Counted from the stretch's first letter, positions 46,101-55,805 are shown. The stretch: 64,000 nt of DNA from Actinoplanes derwentensis (GCF_900104725.1 NZ_LT629758.1:5532501-5596500); one strand, 5' to 3'. The notes: generated by a model from the letters alone, not told the origin. Made by a program: numbers and translations.

Positions 46101-47963
46101 ATGCAGACCCGCACCGACCTACGCAACGTCGCCATCATCGCTCACGTCGACCATGGCAAAACCACCCTGGTCGACGCCATGCTGCGCCAGGGCAGCCAGT
46201 CCCACGCGCGTGGCGAGATGGCCGACCGCGCCATGGACTCCATGGACCTGGAGCGGGAAAAGGGCATCACCATCCTCGCCAAGAACACGGCGATCAGCTA
46301 CCAGCCCTCCGAGGGCGACCCGGTCACCATCAACATCATCGACACCCCCGGCCACGCCGACTTCGGCGGTGAGGTCGAGCGCGGCCTCACCATGGTCGAC
46401 GGCGTGGCGCTGCTCGTCGACGCCTCCGAGGGCCCGCTCCCGCAGACCCGGTTCGTGCTCCGCAAGGCCCTCGCCGCCAAGCTGCCGATCATCCTGATCA
46501 TCAACAAGGTGGACCGGCCCGACGCCCGCATCAAAGAGGTCGTCGACGAGACGTACGAGCTGTTCCTCGACCTCGACGCCGACGAGCACCAGATCGAGTT
46601 CCCGATCGTCTACGCCTGTGCCCGCGACGGCATCGCCTCGCTGACCCAGCCCAAGGACGGCACCGTCCCCGAGGACAGCGACTCCCTCGACGTGCTGTTC
46701 AGCACGATCCTCGAGACCATCCCGGCCCCCAAGTTCCACGAGGGCGCCCCGCTCCAGGCGCACGTCGTCAACCTCGACGCGTCGCCGTTCCTCGGCCGTC
46801 TCGCGCTCTGCCGCGTGCACGAGGGCACCATCCGCAAGGGCCAGACCGTCGCCTGGTGCAAGACCGACGGCACCATCAGCAACGTGCGCATCTCCGAGCT
46901 GCTGATCACCGAGGGCCTGGAGCGCAAGCCGGCCGAGAGCGCCGGCCCCGGCGACATCATGGCCGTCGCCGGCATCTCCGAGATCATGATCGGCGAGACC
47001 CTCGCCGACGCGGAGAACCCGATCCCGCTCCCCCTGATCCAGGTCGACGAGCCGGCCATCTCCATGGTCATCGGCACCAACACATCGCCCATGGTCGGCA
47101 AGGTCAAGGGCGCCAAGGTCACCGCGCGCATGGTCAAGGACCGCCTCGACAAGGAGCTCATCGGCAACGTGTCGCTGCGCGTCCTGAACACCGACCGCCC
47201 CGACGCCTGGGAGGTCCAGGGCCGTGGTGAGCTGGCTCTCGCCATCCTGGTCGAGCAGATGCGCCGGGAGAACTACGAACTCACCGTCGGCAAGCCGCAG
47301 GTGGTCACCAAGACCATCGACGGCAAGGTCCACGAGCCCGTCGAGCGTCTCACCATCGACGCCCCCGACGAGTACATGGGCGCCATCACCCAGCTCCTCT
47401 CCACCCGCAAGGGCCGGATGGAAGAGCTGATCAACCACGGCACCGGATGGCTCCGGATGGAGTGGCTGGTCCCGGCCCGCGGCCTGATCGGCTTCCGGAC
47501 CGAGTTCCTCACCGAGACCCGCGGCACCGGCATCATGCACCACCTGTTCGAGGCCTACGAGCAGTGGTTCGGCGAGCTGCGTACCCGCCAGAACGGCTCG
47601 CTGGTCGCCGACCGGGCCGGCGCGGTCACCGGGTTCGCGATGATCAACCTGCAGGAGCGGGGTCAGCTCTTCGTCGACCCGACCACCGAGGTGTACGAGG
47701 GCATGATCGTCGGCGAGAACTCTCGCGAGGACGACATGGACGTCAACATCACCAAGGAGAAGAAGCTCACCAACATGCGGGCCGCCAGCGCCGACAACAC
47801 CGAGCGCCTGATCCCGCCGCGCAAGCTCTCCCTCGAGCAGGCGCTGGAGTTCTGCCGCGAGGACGAGTGCGTCGAGGTCACCCCGGCCGCCGTGCGGATC
47901 CGCAAGGTCGTCCTGGACCAGAACGCCCGTGGGCGCGCTGCTTCTCGCCGTAAGCACCAGTAG
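46101..47963 (+). CDS. typA: Ribosome-associated GTPase TypA/BipA
   Basis: A 620-aa translational GTPase related to EF-G and LepA that acts in ribosome assembly and stress growth. GTPase motifs: G1 AHVDHGKTTLVDAML near residue 13, G2 region ITILAKNTAI, G3 DTPGHADFGGEV, G4 NKVDRPDAR. EF-G-like domains II, III and V and the BipA-specific C-terminal domain (GTGIMHHLFEAY, MIVGENSREDDMDVN) follow in order. ATG 46101 (MQTRTDLRN) fits the family start. A strong terminator follows. Confidence 0.96.
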   Translation: MQTRTDLRNVAIIAHVDHGKTTLVDAMLRQGSQSHARGEMADRAMDSMDLEREKGITILAKNTAISYQPSEGDPVTINIIDTPGHADFGGEVERGLTMVDGVALLVDASEGPLPQTRFVLRKALAAKLPIILIINKVDRPDARIKEVVDETYELFLDLDADEHQIEFPIVYACARDGIASLTQPKDGTVPEDSDSLDVLFSTILETIPAPKFHEGAPLQAHVVNLDASPFLGRLALCRVHEGTIRKGQTVAWCKTDGTISNVRISELLITEGLERKPAESAGPGDIMAVAGISEIMIGETLADAENPIPLPLIQVDEPAISMVIGTNTSPMVGKVKGAKVTARMVKDRLDKELIGNVSLRVLNTDRPDAWEVQGRGELALAILVEQMRRENYELTVGKPQVVTKTIDGKVHEPVERLTIDAPDEYMGAITQLLSTRKGRMEELINHGTGWLRMEWLVPARGLIGFRTEFLTETRGTGIMHHLFEAYEQWFGELRTRQNGSLVADRAGAVTGFAMINLQERGQLFVDPTTEVYEGMIVGENSREDDMDVNITKEKKLTNMRAASADNTERLIPPRKLSLEQALEFCREDECVEVTPAAVRIRKVVLDQNARGRAASRRKHQ

Positions 47964-47977
47964 TCGTCTGCGTCTTT

Positions 47978-48018
47978 CGAACGGCCCGCTCCTCTTGGGG
48001 GCGGGCCGTTCGCTTTTG
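47978..48018 (+). terminator. typA terminator
   Basis: A perfect 12-bp stem (47978-47989 / 48001-48012) with an 11-nt loop, followed by CTTTTGG. Confidence 0.8.
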
Positions 48019-48032
48019 GTTCGTTGTGGGGC

Positions 48033-48104
48033 GGTTTTGGGCGGGCGTGGCTCACTCCGGGCGGTCAGGCTTGATCCCTCCGTGAGCCACGCCCGCCCAA
48101 AACC
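48033..48104. repeat. Long inverted repeat with 23-bp perfect arms
   Basis: The arms 48033-48055 and 48082-48104 are perfect reverse complements; the spacer is 26 bases. It sits between the typA terminator and the terC terminator and is not needed for either. It may be the fold-back of a small mobile repeat. No second copy is seen in the window. Confidence 0.7.
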
Positions 48105-48316
48105 TTGGGTTCATCCCCTGGTGCGTGGCTCGTTCGCCTCCTGCGGTCGGCGATTCACACTTCCAACCCCGCTGCGGTACGGGTGGGGACGCGCTCGCCC
48201 TCTGCCTCCCTCTCCCGGTCCTTCCGGTCCTCCCGGCCGGCCATCGCACCGCCGCACGTCGCCGTACCAGCCGCGCTGTCAGCGGCCTCGCCGCCGTCCT
48301 CACTGGCGTGGGACAG

Positions 48317-48356
48317 CGAAGTGCCCCGGGCGACGGTTGTCGTCCGGGGCACTTCG
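48317..48356 (-). terminator. terC terminator hairpin
   Basis: An 18-bp stem (48317-48334 / 48339-48356, one wobble) with a 4-nt loop, eight bases beyond the terC stop on the minus strand. No U-tract. Confidence 0.7.
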
Positions 48357-48363
48357 GATGCTC

Positions 48364-49368
48364 TCAGTGCTGGTGAGTTGTTGTCACCAGTTCTTTTTTG
48401 CGGTCTCTTGAGGTCTTCAGAAGGCTGGCTGCGGTTGCCACGGCCAAGGTTCCGAGGATCACCAGCAGGGAGAGCCAGATCGGGATCTCGGGGGCCCAGT
48501 GGAAGCCCTCACCGCCGTTGATGAAGGACAGGTTGTTGGTGTGCAGGGCCTCCAGGACCAGCTTCACACCGATGAACGCCAGGACCACGGCCAGGCCGAT
48601 GTTCAGATAGACCAGGCGTTCGAGGAGGCCGCCGAGCAGGAAGAAGAGCTGGCGCAGGCCCATCAGCGCGAAGACGTTCGCGGTGAAGACCAGGTACGGC
48701 TCCTTCGTGATGCCGAAGATCGCCGGGATCGAGTCGAGCGCGAAGATCAGGTCCGTGGTGCCGATCGCGATCATCACGATGAGCATCGGGGTGAAGAGCC
48801 GCTTGCCGGTGTCGGAGACGGTGCTGAACCGGCCGTCGCCGAAGGACGAGGAGAGCGGCAGCGCCCGCTTCGCCCAGCGGATCAGGATGTTCTCCTTGAA
48901 CTCCTCGGACTCGTCCTCGCCCTTGACCAGCGTGAACGCCGTGTAGACCAGGAACGCGCCGAAGATGTAGAACACCCAGGAGAACTGGGTGATCAGCGCG
49001 GCGCCGGCGGCGATGAACGCGCCACGCATGATGAGCGCCAGCACGATGCCGATCAGCAGCACCTTCTGCTGGAGATGCCGCGGAACCGCGAAGCGGGCCA
49101 TGATGATCACGAAGACGAACAGGTTGTCGACACTCAACGAGTACTCGGTGAGCCAGCCGGTGTAGAACTCACCGGCCGCCTGGCCGCCCGCGGTCACCCA
49201 CAGGCCGATGCCGAAGAGCACAGCGAGACCGACGTAGAACGCGACCCAGCCGCCGGCTTCCTTCATGCTGGGCTCGTGCGGACGGCGGCCGATGATGAGC
49301 AGATCGACGGCCATAACCGCGATGAGCGCGACGAGAGTGGCGCCCCACACCCAGACTGAAACGTTCAA
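48364..49368 (-). CDS. TerC/Alx family membrane protein
   Basis: A protein of 334 aa with about eight transmembrane helices. Family signatures are the acidic membrane motif YSLSVDNLFVFVIIM in helix 3 and TTDLIFALDSIPAIFGI in a later helix; both Asp-rich sites are proposed to bind or carry metal ions. E. coli Alx is linked to manganese and high pH, and TerC to tellurite resistance. The start is TTG 49368, six bases after GGAGG. That ribosome-binding site lies in the 3' arm of a long leader hairpin (49373-49450), suggesting translational control. Followed by a hairpin terminator. Confidence 0.9.
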   Translation of the reverse strand: MNVSVWVWGATLVALIAVMAVDLLIIGRRPHEPSMKEAGGWVAFYVGLAVLFGIGLWVTAGGQAAGEFYTGWLTEYSLSVDNLFVFVIIMARFAVPRHLQQKVLLIGIVLALIMRGAFIAAGAALITQFSWVFYIFGAFLVYTAFTLVKGEDESEEFKENILIRWAKRALPLSSSFGDGRFSTVSDTGKRLFTPMLIVMIAIGTTDLIFALDSIPAIFGITKEPYLVFTANVFALMGLRQLFFLLGGLLERLVYLNIGLAVVLAFIGVKLVLEALHTNNLSFINGGEGFHWAPEIPIWLSLLVILGTLAVATAASLLKTSRDRKKELVTTTHQH

Positions 49369-49372
49369 CTAG

Positions 49373-49450
49373 GACCTCCGGCAGACACGAGTCGCCGCTG
49401 CGCTCACCCGGGATCGGATGGAGAGCAGCGACGTGCGACTGTCGGAGGTC
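49373..49450 (-). promoter_or_regulatory. terC leader hairpin that can hide the ribosome-binding site
   Basis: In the terC transcript, GACCUCCG (49450 to 49443) pairs perfectly with CGGAGGUC (49380 to 49373), which contains the Shine-Dalgarno sequence. An inner stem (GUCGCUG with CAGCGGCGAC region) continues the structure, giving an imperfect hairpin of about 78 nt directly before the TTG start. I do not see the conserved loops of the yybP-ykoY manganese riboswitch. Confidence 0.55.
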
Positions 49451-49810
49451 TCTTCCGCCGCGGATGTGACATCCACGACCACCGGCCCCGGGCCCGCCGC
49501 TAGGCGTTCCGTGCTGACGAGACCGATGCGGGGGAATACTCCCCTCCCACAGCGCCATTGTTACGCATACTCGGCGCGAACGGCACATCGGGAGTCCACA
49601 GAGTGGCGAGGCTCGCGGCCAAACCACCCATCCGGTCGGTATCGACCCGCACCGCTCAGTCCCGCCGCACCCCGGCGTCACCCTGGGATCCGCCGCTCGC
49701 ACTCAGCGTACGCTCCGACGGGTGAAATTCCCCTTTAATCAGACTGTGCACATCCTCTTCGAGCGTCCTAGTCCGCTGGCCGCCAGGGCGCGTATGGAAC
49801 TCTTGCCGAC
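49451..49810. other. Intergenic region between terC leader and ABM gene
   Basis: This stretch should contain the divergent promoters of terC and the monooxygenase-like gene. Nothing further is recognised. Confidence 0.35.
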
Positions 49811-50125
49811 ATGGTTCTCGAAGTCACCCTGATCGACGTTCTCCCCGGCCGCGAACACGAATTCGTCAACGCCTACGAACTCGCCCGCCCGGTCGTCGCG
49901 GGCGCCCCCGGCTGCCGCTCGGTCCGCTTGCAACGCGGCGTCGAGGCCCCGACGAGATTCGTACTGCTGGCCGAATGGGACAGCATCGAAGCCCACGAAC
50001 ACAACTTCCGCCGCACCGACCGCCTGGCCCAGTGGCGGGCCCTGATCGGCGGCGCACTGGCCCAGCCACCGATGGCCGAATACTTCGCCGACGTCCCCAC
50101 CCAGCAGACGCGGCCCGCCTTCTAA
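49811..50125 (+). CDS. ABM-domain (antibiotic biosynthesis monooxygenase-like) protein
   Basis: A 104-aa protein with a dimeric alpha/beta-barrel ferredoxin-like fold: first strand MVLEVTLIDVLPGREHEFVNAY, helix, VVAGAPGCRSVRLQRGVE, strand FVLLAEWDSIEAHEHNFR, then a helix with RLAQWRALI and PPMAEYF. Members include cofactor-free monooxygenases and heme-degrading enzymes. The typical Asn/Trp/His set is not conserved clearly enough to assign a reaction. Monocistronic. Confidence 0.8.
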   Translation: MVLEVTLIDVLPGREHEFVNAYELARPVVAGAPGCRSVRLQRGVEAPTRFVLLAEWDSIEAHEHNFRRTDRLAQWRALIGGALAQPPMAEYFADVPTQQTRPAF

Positions 50126-50560
50126 CACCCCCAGCCGGCACCGGCCCACCTCGCGCTGCCGGGACCCATCGCGCCGCCTCACTGCCCCGCCGACCTCACC
50201 AGCCGACCCGCTGTGCTGCCCGGCCCGCTTTGCTGCTGGCCCACCCCACTCCCGGCCCGCTCTGCTGCCCGGCTCACTTCACCGCCTGGCCCACCTCACT
50301 GCTGGCCCGCCTCGCCCTCCGGCCTGCCTCACTGCTGGTCTGCCTCACTGCTGGCCTGCCAGTCATTCGGGTCGAAGTCGGGTCCGGGCGGGACGAGATC
50401 ATCGTCGGAGATCCCGGCTCCGCCGATTCGGGATCTTCTCGGCTTCCTACGGCCCATGACCGGCAGCCCGGGCCTTGACCAGCTGCGATCCGGCGAGCTT
50501 CACCGGCCGAGGTCCGCCGCTCTCATTAGGCCATGCGCGAGGTTCGAATCCACCGGCTCG
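50126..50560. repeat. Intergenic low-complexity repeats
   Basis: From about 50205 to 50370 the sequence consists of imperfect tandem copies of a roughly 20-base GCTGGCCCGCCTCACTGCT-like unit (at least seven). Several frames are open through it only because the repeat lacks stops. No gene is called. The remainder before 50561 shows no feature. Confidence 0.45.
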
Positions 50561-52009
50561 CTACCCCCGCAGCTGGAATCGGGCGCGGCGGCCCCGATCC
50601 TGGAATCCGAGCCGCCGGTACAGGGCACCGGCTGGATTGTCGACGTTGACGCAGAGCCAGGACTCGCCGAATCCCGCCACTGCCGCCCGCCGCAGCGATT
50701 CCCGGATCAGCGCCGCACCGAGTCCGGCCCCCCGGGCCGCGGGCACCACTCCGACCTGAACGATCCATCCTGCGGCGGCAGTGACGAATCCCGCGTCCCC
50801 GATTCCCGGCACAGTCACCAGAAGTGACCAGTCAGGCCGAAAGCCGTACTCCTCGGCCGTCTCCTCGATCCACTCCTCCGCGGAGGGATCCGGAAACCCG
50901 GGCCGCTCCCGGAACGCCGCCCCGTAAACCGCATGAAACCGCTCCGCGACACCCGTCCCCCACTCGACGACTTCCGCCCCCGGCACCCACCCAGACTCGA
51001 AATTCGCCACCGGCTCCGGCTCCGGCCCTGACCCATCGTTTCCGGTCAGATCGATTCGCAAAACGTCCTCAGCGAAGACCTGCCGAAACCCCCGTGCCAC
51101 GAACAGCGCCTCGGCCGCCGCCGAAAGCCCTTCCGTCTCCACGGTCACGCCCCGGTGCCCGACAGAAGAATCAGCAGCCCCGACCTCCGAAACCGCCATT
51201 CCTTCGGTCCCGGTCCCGGTCGTGAAAGACCCGGCATCGCCCGGCTCGACAGCAGAAGGCGACCCGCCCGGCCCGACAGCAGGCGACGGCCCGCCCGGCC
51301 ACGCAGTCGAAGCCGCCGCATGCCCTGACTCCGTCGTGGGAAATGCTGATCCCCCAGGGCAAGACAGTGACTGGACTGGCCCGGCGGCCCAGGACACCGG
51401 CTGGTCTGACTCGGTGTCCTGAGATGGCGAGAACACTGAAGCCAGTGCAGCGTCCAACACCCGCGACCCGATCCCGCGGCACCGAAAGTCCGGATCCACC
51501 AGCCCGGTGATCACCGGGCCGTCCGGCCCGGGCCGCACCGCGACAGCCGCGACTACACCGTCCGTCACATCCCTCAACGCCACACCGGCAGATCCCACTT
51601 CATCCGCTCCATGGTCAGCGGCCGTACCCAGAGCAGCGACGCCGTCGGTGTGCACGACGAAGGTCCGGGTACCGGGACGGAACCAGCGGCTCTGCAGGAA
51701 CCACGGTTCCACCGCCAGTGGCAGACCCCCGTCCACAGCGAGGCAACGCCGGGTGAGCCGCGCCAGTGACTCCATGTCCGGCTCGTCCCACACCTCGACA
51801 AGCGCGCACGGCCCGCCGGACACCTCAGCGGACGTGCACGGATCACCCCCTGCCTCGCCCCGCACACGCGGCCCGCCCAGCGCCTCTGCCAGCACGTTCG
51901 GCTCAGCCGGCACAGCGGCAGGCGAAGCGGCAGAGAGCGGAACGACGACGGGCGAAGTGCAGGACGGGACTACGGGTGGGACGGCGGCAGCTTCGGGGAC
52001 CGGGGGCAT
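50561..52009 (-). CDS. Tandem GNAT acetyltransferase with a large disordered insert
   Basis: A 482-aa protein. Residues 1-70 are Ala/Pro/Val-rich. The first GNAT-like unit (about 70-205) has DPDFRCRGIGSRVLDAAL as its CoA loop but is interrupted at about 205-305 by a Gly/Ser/Pro-rich insert before its last element (LSAAAEALFVARGFRQVFAED). The second GNAT unit (about 330-482) is complete, with VVPAARGAGLGAALIRESL as CoA loop and WLCVNVDNPAGALYRRLGF at the end. The two-domain plan is like mycothiol synthase MshD, but the insert and N-terminus are unusual and I do not assign that function. Confidence 0.65.
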   Translation of the reverse strand: MPPVPEAAAVPPVVPSCTSPVVVPLSAASPAAVPAEPNVLAEALGGPRVRGEAGGDPCTSAEVSGGPCALVEVWDEPDMESLARLTRRCLAVDGGLPLAVEPWFLQSRWFRPGTRTFVVHTDGVAALGTAADHGADEVGSAGVALRDVTDGVVAAVAVRPGPDGPVITGLVDPDFRCRGIGSRVLDAALASVFSPSQDTESDQPVSWAAGPVQSLSCPGGSAFPTTESGHAAASTAWPGGPSPAVGPGGSPSAVEPGDAGSFTTGTGTEGMAVSEVGAADSSVGHRGVTVETEGLSAAAEALFVARGFRQVFAEDVLRIDLTGNDGSGPEPEPVANFESGWVPGAEVVEWGTGVAERFHAVYGAAFRERPGFPDPSAEEWIEETAEEYGFRPDWSLLVTVPGIGDAGFVTAAAGWIVQVGVVPAARGAGLGAALIRESLRRAAVAGFGESWLCVNVDNPAGALYRRLGFQDRGRRARFQLRG

Positions 52010-52048
52010 GCCGTCACCGTAGAAGGCTGGATGCTGGGGGACGAGTGG

Positions 52049-54166
52049 TTATTTCACGCCTGCTGCGTCCATGCCTCGTAGTTCCTTCTTCAGTTCGTGG
52101 ACCTCGTCGCGGATTCGGGCCGCCAGCTCGAACTGCAGTTCGCGGGCGGCGGCCAGCATCTGGTCGCTGAGGTCCTGGATGAGCTGGGCCAGCTCGGCCC
52201 GGGCCATGCCGGCGCGGGCCGGGGTGGCCGACGCCTTGCCGCGGGAACGGGTTTCCGGGACCGGGGCCTTGCCGCGGGACATCTGGCGGCCGGCGCCGCC
52301 GACCATCGAGCCGGCGACGGCCTCGTCGGTGTCCTCCGCCTCGCGGTAGATGTCGTCGAGGATGTCGTGGATCTTCTTGCGCAGGGCCTGCGGCTGGATG
52401 CCGTTGGCCTCGTTGTGGGCGATCTGTTTGGCCCGGCGGCGGTCGGTCTCGTCGATGGCGTTCCGCATCGAAGGCGTGATCTTGTCGGCATACATGTGGA
52501 CTTCGCCGGAGACGTTTCGCGCGGCACGGCCGATGGTCTGGATCAGGGAACGGCCGCTGCGCAGGAAGCCCTCCTTGTCGGCGTCCAGGATCGCGACCAG
52601 TGACACCTCGGGCAGGTCGAGGCCCTCGCGGAGCAGGTTGATGCCGACGAGCACGTCGTAGTCGCCCTTGCGCAGTTCCTTGAGCAGCTCGACGCGGCGC
52701 AGCGTGTCCACCTCGGAGTGCAGGTAGCGGACGCGGATGCCGTTCTCCAGCAGGTAGTCGGTGAGGTCCTCGGACATCTTCTTGGTGAGCGTGGTGACCA
52801 GGACCCGCTCGTCGCGCTCGGTGCGCAGTCTGATCTCGTGCATCAGGTCGTCGATCTGGCCCTTGGTGGGTTTGACGACCACCTGCGGGTCGACCAGGCC
52901 GGTGGGGCGGATGACCTGCTCGACGAACTCGCCCTGCGCCTGCTCCATCTCCCAGTTGCCGGGAGTGGCGGAGAGGAACACCATCTGGCCGACGCGGTCC
53001 AGGAACTCGTCGAAGCGCAACGGCCGGTTGTCGGCGGCGCTGGGCAGCCGGAACCCGTGCTCGATCAGGATCCGTTTCCGGGAGGCGTCGCCCTCGTACA
53101 TCCCGCCGATCTGCGGGATCGTCACGTGCGACTCGTCGATGACGGTGATGAAGTCGTCGGGGAAGTAGTCGAGCAGCGTGTACGCCGGCTCGCCGAAGGT
53201 CCGCCCGTCCATGTGCATCGAGTAGTTCTCGATGCCGTTGCAGAAGCCGACCTGCCGCATCATCTCGATGTCATAGGCCGTCCGCATCCGCAGTCGCTGG
53301 GCTTCCAGCAGTTTGCCCTGGCGCTCGAACTCGGCGAGCCGCTCGGCCAGCTCGGCCTCGATGTCGTTGATCGCCCGTTCCATCCGCTCCGGGCCGGCAC
53401 CGTAGTGCGTGGCCGGGAAGATGATCAGCTCGTCGACCTCGCGGACCACCTCGCCGGTGAGCGGGTGCAGGTAGTAGAGCTTCTCCACCTCGTCGCCGAA
53501 CAGCTCGATCCGGATGGCGAGCTCTTCGTAAGCCGGGATGATCTCCAGAGTGTCGCCGCGCACCCGGAACGTGCCCCGCTGGAAGGACATGTCGTTGCGC
53601 GCGTACTGGATGTCGACCAGGCGGCGCAGCAGCCTGTCCCGGTTGATGTCCTCGCCGACCTTGACCCGGATGGCCCGGTCCACATACTCCTGTGGGGTGC
53701 CGAGGCCGTAGATGGCGCTGACGGTGGCGACCACGATCGTGTCGCGGCGGGTCAGCAGGGACCTGGTGGCCGAGTGCCGGAGCCGCTCGACCTCCTCGTT
53801 GACCGACGAGTCCTTCTCGATATAGGTGTCGGTCTGGGCGATGTAGGCCTCTGGCTGGTAATAGTCGTAGTAGCTGACGAAATATTCGACGGCGTTGTTG
53901 GGCAGCAGCTCGCGGAACTCCTTGGCGAGCTGGGCACAGAGCGTCTTGTTGGGAGCCATCACCAGCGCGGGCCGTTGCAGCCGCTCGATGAGCCAGGCCG
54001 TGGTCGCGCTCTTGCCGGTGCCGGTGGCGCCGAGCAGGACGGTGTTGCGGTCGCCGTGCCGGACCCGCCGCTCCAGCTCGTCGATCGCGGCAGGCTGGTC
54101 ACCTGCGGGTTTGTAGTCACTGATGACCTCGAACCGGCCGTCGAGTCGTGGGATGTCGAGCGCCAT
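52049..54166 (-). CDS. uvrB: UvrABC excinuclease subunit B
   Basis: A 705-aa DNA helicase-like protein that verifies damage and presents it to UvrC. Walker A is [13 protein letters not shown]. The lesion-probing beta-hairpin is [21 protein letters not shown]. Walker B is TVIDESHV. C-terminal helicase motifs ([22 protein letters not shown]) and the final UVR motif (helix [19 protein letters not shown]) are present. ATG 54166 starts only six bases after the -10 of a PafBC-type promoter, so the mRNA is probably leaderless. Confidence 0.97.
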   Translation of the reverse strand: MALDIPRLDGRFEVISDYKPAGDQPAAIDELERRVRHGDRNTVLLGATGTGKSATTAWLIERLQRPALVMAPNKTLCAQLAKEFRELLPNNAVEYFVSYYDYYQPEAYIAQTDTYIEKDSSVNEEVERLRHSATRSLLTRRDTIVVATVSAIYGLGTPQEYVDRAIRVKVGEDINRDRLLRRLVDIQYARNDMSFQRGTFRVRGDTLEIIPAYEELAIRIELFGDEVEKLYYLHPLTGEVVREVDELIIFPATHYGAGPERMERAINDIEAELAERLAEFERQGKLLEAQRLRMRTAYDIEMMRQVGFCNGIENYSMHMDGRTFGEPAYTLLDYFPDDFITVIDESHVTIPQIGGMYEGDASRKRILIEHGFRLPSAADNRPLRFDEFLDRVGQMVFLSATPGNWEMEQAQGEFVEQVIRPTGLVDPQVVVKPTKGQIDDLMHEIRLRTERDERVLVTTLTKKMSEDLTDYLLENGIRVRYLHSEVDTLRRVELLKELRKGDYDVLVGINLLREGLDLPEVSLVAILDADKEGFLRSGRSLIQTIGRAARNVSGEVHMYADKITPSMRNAIDETDRRRAKQIAHNEANGIQPQALRKKIHDILDDIYREAEDTDEAVAGSMVGGAGRQMSRGKAPVPETRSRGKASATPARAGMARAELAQLIQDLSDQMLAAARELQFELAARIRDEVHELKKELRGMDAAGVK

Positions 54167-54172
54167 GCCACC

Positions 54173-54195
54173 ACCGTACGTCGGGGGTATGACAA
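54173..54195 (-). promoter_or_regulatory. PafBC-type DNA-damage promoter of uvrB
   Basis: On the minus strand: TTGTCATAC, 8 bases, TACGGT. It matches TTGTCR and TANNNT at the exact N8 spacing. Only six bases lie between the -10 and ATG 54166, which implies a transcript starting at the A of ATG. Confidence 0.78.
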
Positions 54196-54521
54196 GTTTC
54201 GGCGCGGCCCACGGCGCGTCCGGCGGCTGGCGGAACCCGGAGAGATCCGGCGTGCTGAGGGTGCACATTCGGTGCGTTGTCGGGCCTGTGGGGGCCGCTT
54301 AACCTTGGCATGCAGGCTGCCCGCGGCGGCCGCCGGCACCGGACCCGACCAGGTCCGACCGCACCGTGGTCGATGCGCTCCCGGACGCCCTGGCGAGAGC
54401 ACCCTCGGTGGGTCGCGCACCACGCGATCCGGCCGCCGCGAGGACCCTCCCGGACACGACCTGACACGACCGGCGGGCGAACGGGCGAACGCGACCTGCT
54501 GGCGGGCCGAGAGCCGCCGGG
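54196..54521. other. Intergenic region between coaE and uvrB
   Basis: These 326 bases upstream of the uvrB promoter, after the coaE-grpB stop, are very GC-rich. No gene, repeat or convincing terminator is seen. Confidence 0.35.
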
Positions 54522-55706
54522 CTACGACCCCGGCTGCCACCTGGTGGCGATCGCCCAGTCGTCGGCCGCGCGCGCCTCCGCCTCGAACCATGGTTCCTTC
54601 GCTTCCGCGTACCCCAGCCGGTCCTGATGCTCTGAAGCCAGCCGGGCCTTGGCCGCAGCGTAGGCGTCCCGCGCCTCGGGCACCGCCCGCAGGTGGTCGC
54701 GCATCAACAGCGCGAACCGCCACCCCGGCGAGCCGGTGACCCGAACGTGCAGGTTGACGCGGTATCCGGGGTCGGCGCAGCCGTGCAGCCGTTTCGGCCA
54801 GGTGCCGCCGGGGATGCCGTGCGCGTGGTCCGACCAGGTCCCGGGCCGTTGCGGGAAACCGGCTGCGCCGAGGGGTTCGGCCAGCGCGTCGGCCTCGTCG
54901 AGGGTCCGCACGCCGATCATCAGGTCGATGATGTCCTTGGCGGGCAGGCCGGGCACCGCGGTCGAGCCGATGTGGTGGACGCCGGCGCGGTCGCCGATGC
55001 CGTGCCGGATCCGGGCGGTCAGCCGGTCCGCCGCGCGCGGCCACTCCGGGTCGGGTTGCACGATCCGCAACTCCCGGCTTTTCGTGGCGGATCGCCCGGA
55101 CCGCAGATTGCTCTCGAACTCCACCAGCCGGTCCCGCCACAGCTCGTCCACCCGGGCGTGCAGGCCGGCCAGGTCGTCCTCGTTCGCCAGGAGCACGTCA
55201 CCGGCGGCGCGGCGCTGCTCGTCGCCGGTCTGCGCGTCGATCCGGGCGGTCGCCTCGGCCGGGGACAGCCCACGGGTGCGGGTGAGACGTTCCAGACGCA
55301 CCGCGCGGTCCGCCATCACCACGATCACCAGCTGGTACGTGGGGGCAAGCCCTGTCTCGACCAGCAGCGGGACGTCGTTGACCACGACGGCGTCCGGGGC
55401 GGCCGCCGCGGTCAGCGCGACCGTCCGGGCCCGTACCCGCGGGTGAATGATCTTCTCCAGGCGGCGGCGTGCCGCCGTGTCGCCGAAGACCTCGCGGCCC
55501 AGCGCCGGCCGGTCCAGCGCACCCTCCGGGGTCAGCACACCGGAACCGAACGCCGTGACGATCTCGGCCAGCCCGTCCGTGCCCGGCTCGACCACCTCGC
55601 GGGCCAGCAGATCAGCGTCGATGATCACCGCGCCGCGGTCGGCGAGGCGCCGCGCGACCGCGCTCTTACCCGCACCGATTCCGCCCGTGAGCCCGACTCT
55701 CAACAT
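54522..55706 (-). CDS. coaE: Dephospho-CoA kinase fused to a GrpB/UPF0157 domain
   Basis: A 394-aa protein. Residues 1-200 are dephospho-CoA kinase, the last step of coenzyme A synthesis: P-loop GLTGGIGAGKSAVARRL, DADLLAREVVEPG, and IIHPRVRARTVAL. Residues 210-394 form a GrpB domain of the nucleotidyltransferase-like superfamily (HIGSTAVPGLPAKDIIDLMIGV, YRVNLHVRVTGS). The fusion is shared with mycobacterial CoaE; the second domain may aid folding or regulate the kinase. It lies between rpsA and uvrB, as in M. tuberculosis. Confidence 0.93.
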   Translation of the reverse strand: MLRVGLTGGIGAGKSAVARRLADRGAVIIDADLLAREVVEPGTDGLAEIVTAFGSGVLTPEGALDRPALGREVFGDTAARRRLEKIIHPRVRARTVALTAAAAPDAVVVNDVPLLVETGLAPTYQLVIVVMADRAVRLERLTRTRGLSPAEATARIDAQTGDEQRRAAGDVLLANEDDLAGLHARVDELWRDRLVEFESNLRSGRSATKSRELRIVQPDPEWPRAADRLTARIRHGIGDRAGVHHIGSTAVPGLPAKDIIDLMIGVRTLDEADALAEPLGAAGFPQRPGTWSDHAHGIPGGTWPKRLHGCADPGYRVNLHVRVTGSPGWRFALLMRDHLRAVPEARDAYAAAKARLASEHQDRLGYAEAKEPWFEAEARAADDWAIATRWQPGS

Positions 55707-55769
55707 GCGATCAGTATCCCGGTGCCGGAGAGGTGCCGAAGCCGGGGAGGTGCCGTGTGCGGGATGGGC

Positions 55770-55805
55770 GAAAGGCCGCCCCGACAGGTGTCGGGGCGGC
55801 CTTTC
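55770..55805 (-). terminator. rpsA terminator
   Basis: A perfect 17-bp palindrome (55770-55786 / 55789-55805) 23 bases after the rpsA stop on the minus strand and 64 bases before the coaE start. Confidence 0.75.

Noticed and set aside
49369..49520. yybP-ykoY manganese riboswitch before terC
   Set aside because: The gene family fits, but the conserved loop sequences are not visible; only a ribosome-binding-site hairpin is claimed.
50126..50560. A 167-codon plus-strand frame through the GCTGGCCC repeats
   Set aside because: It has no start signal, runs into the opposite gene and consists of repeat translation.
54167..54300. LexA-type SOS box (GAAC-N4-GTTC) before uvrB
   Set aside because: No such palindrome is present here or directly before uvrA, uvrC or polA; the PafBC-type element explains damage control better.
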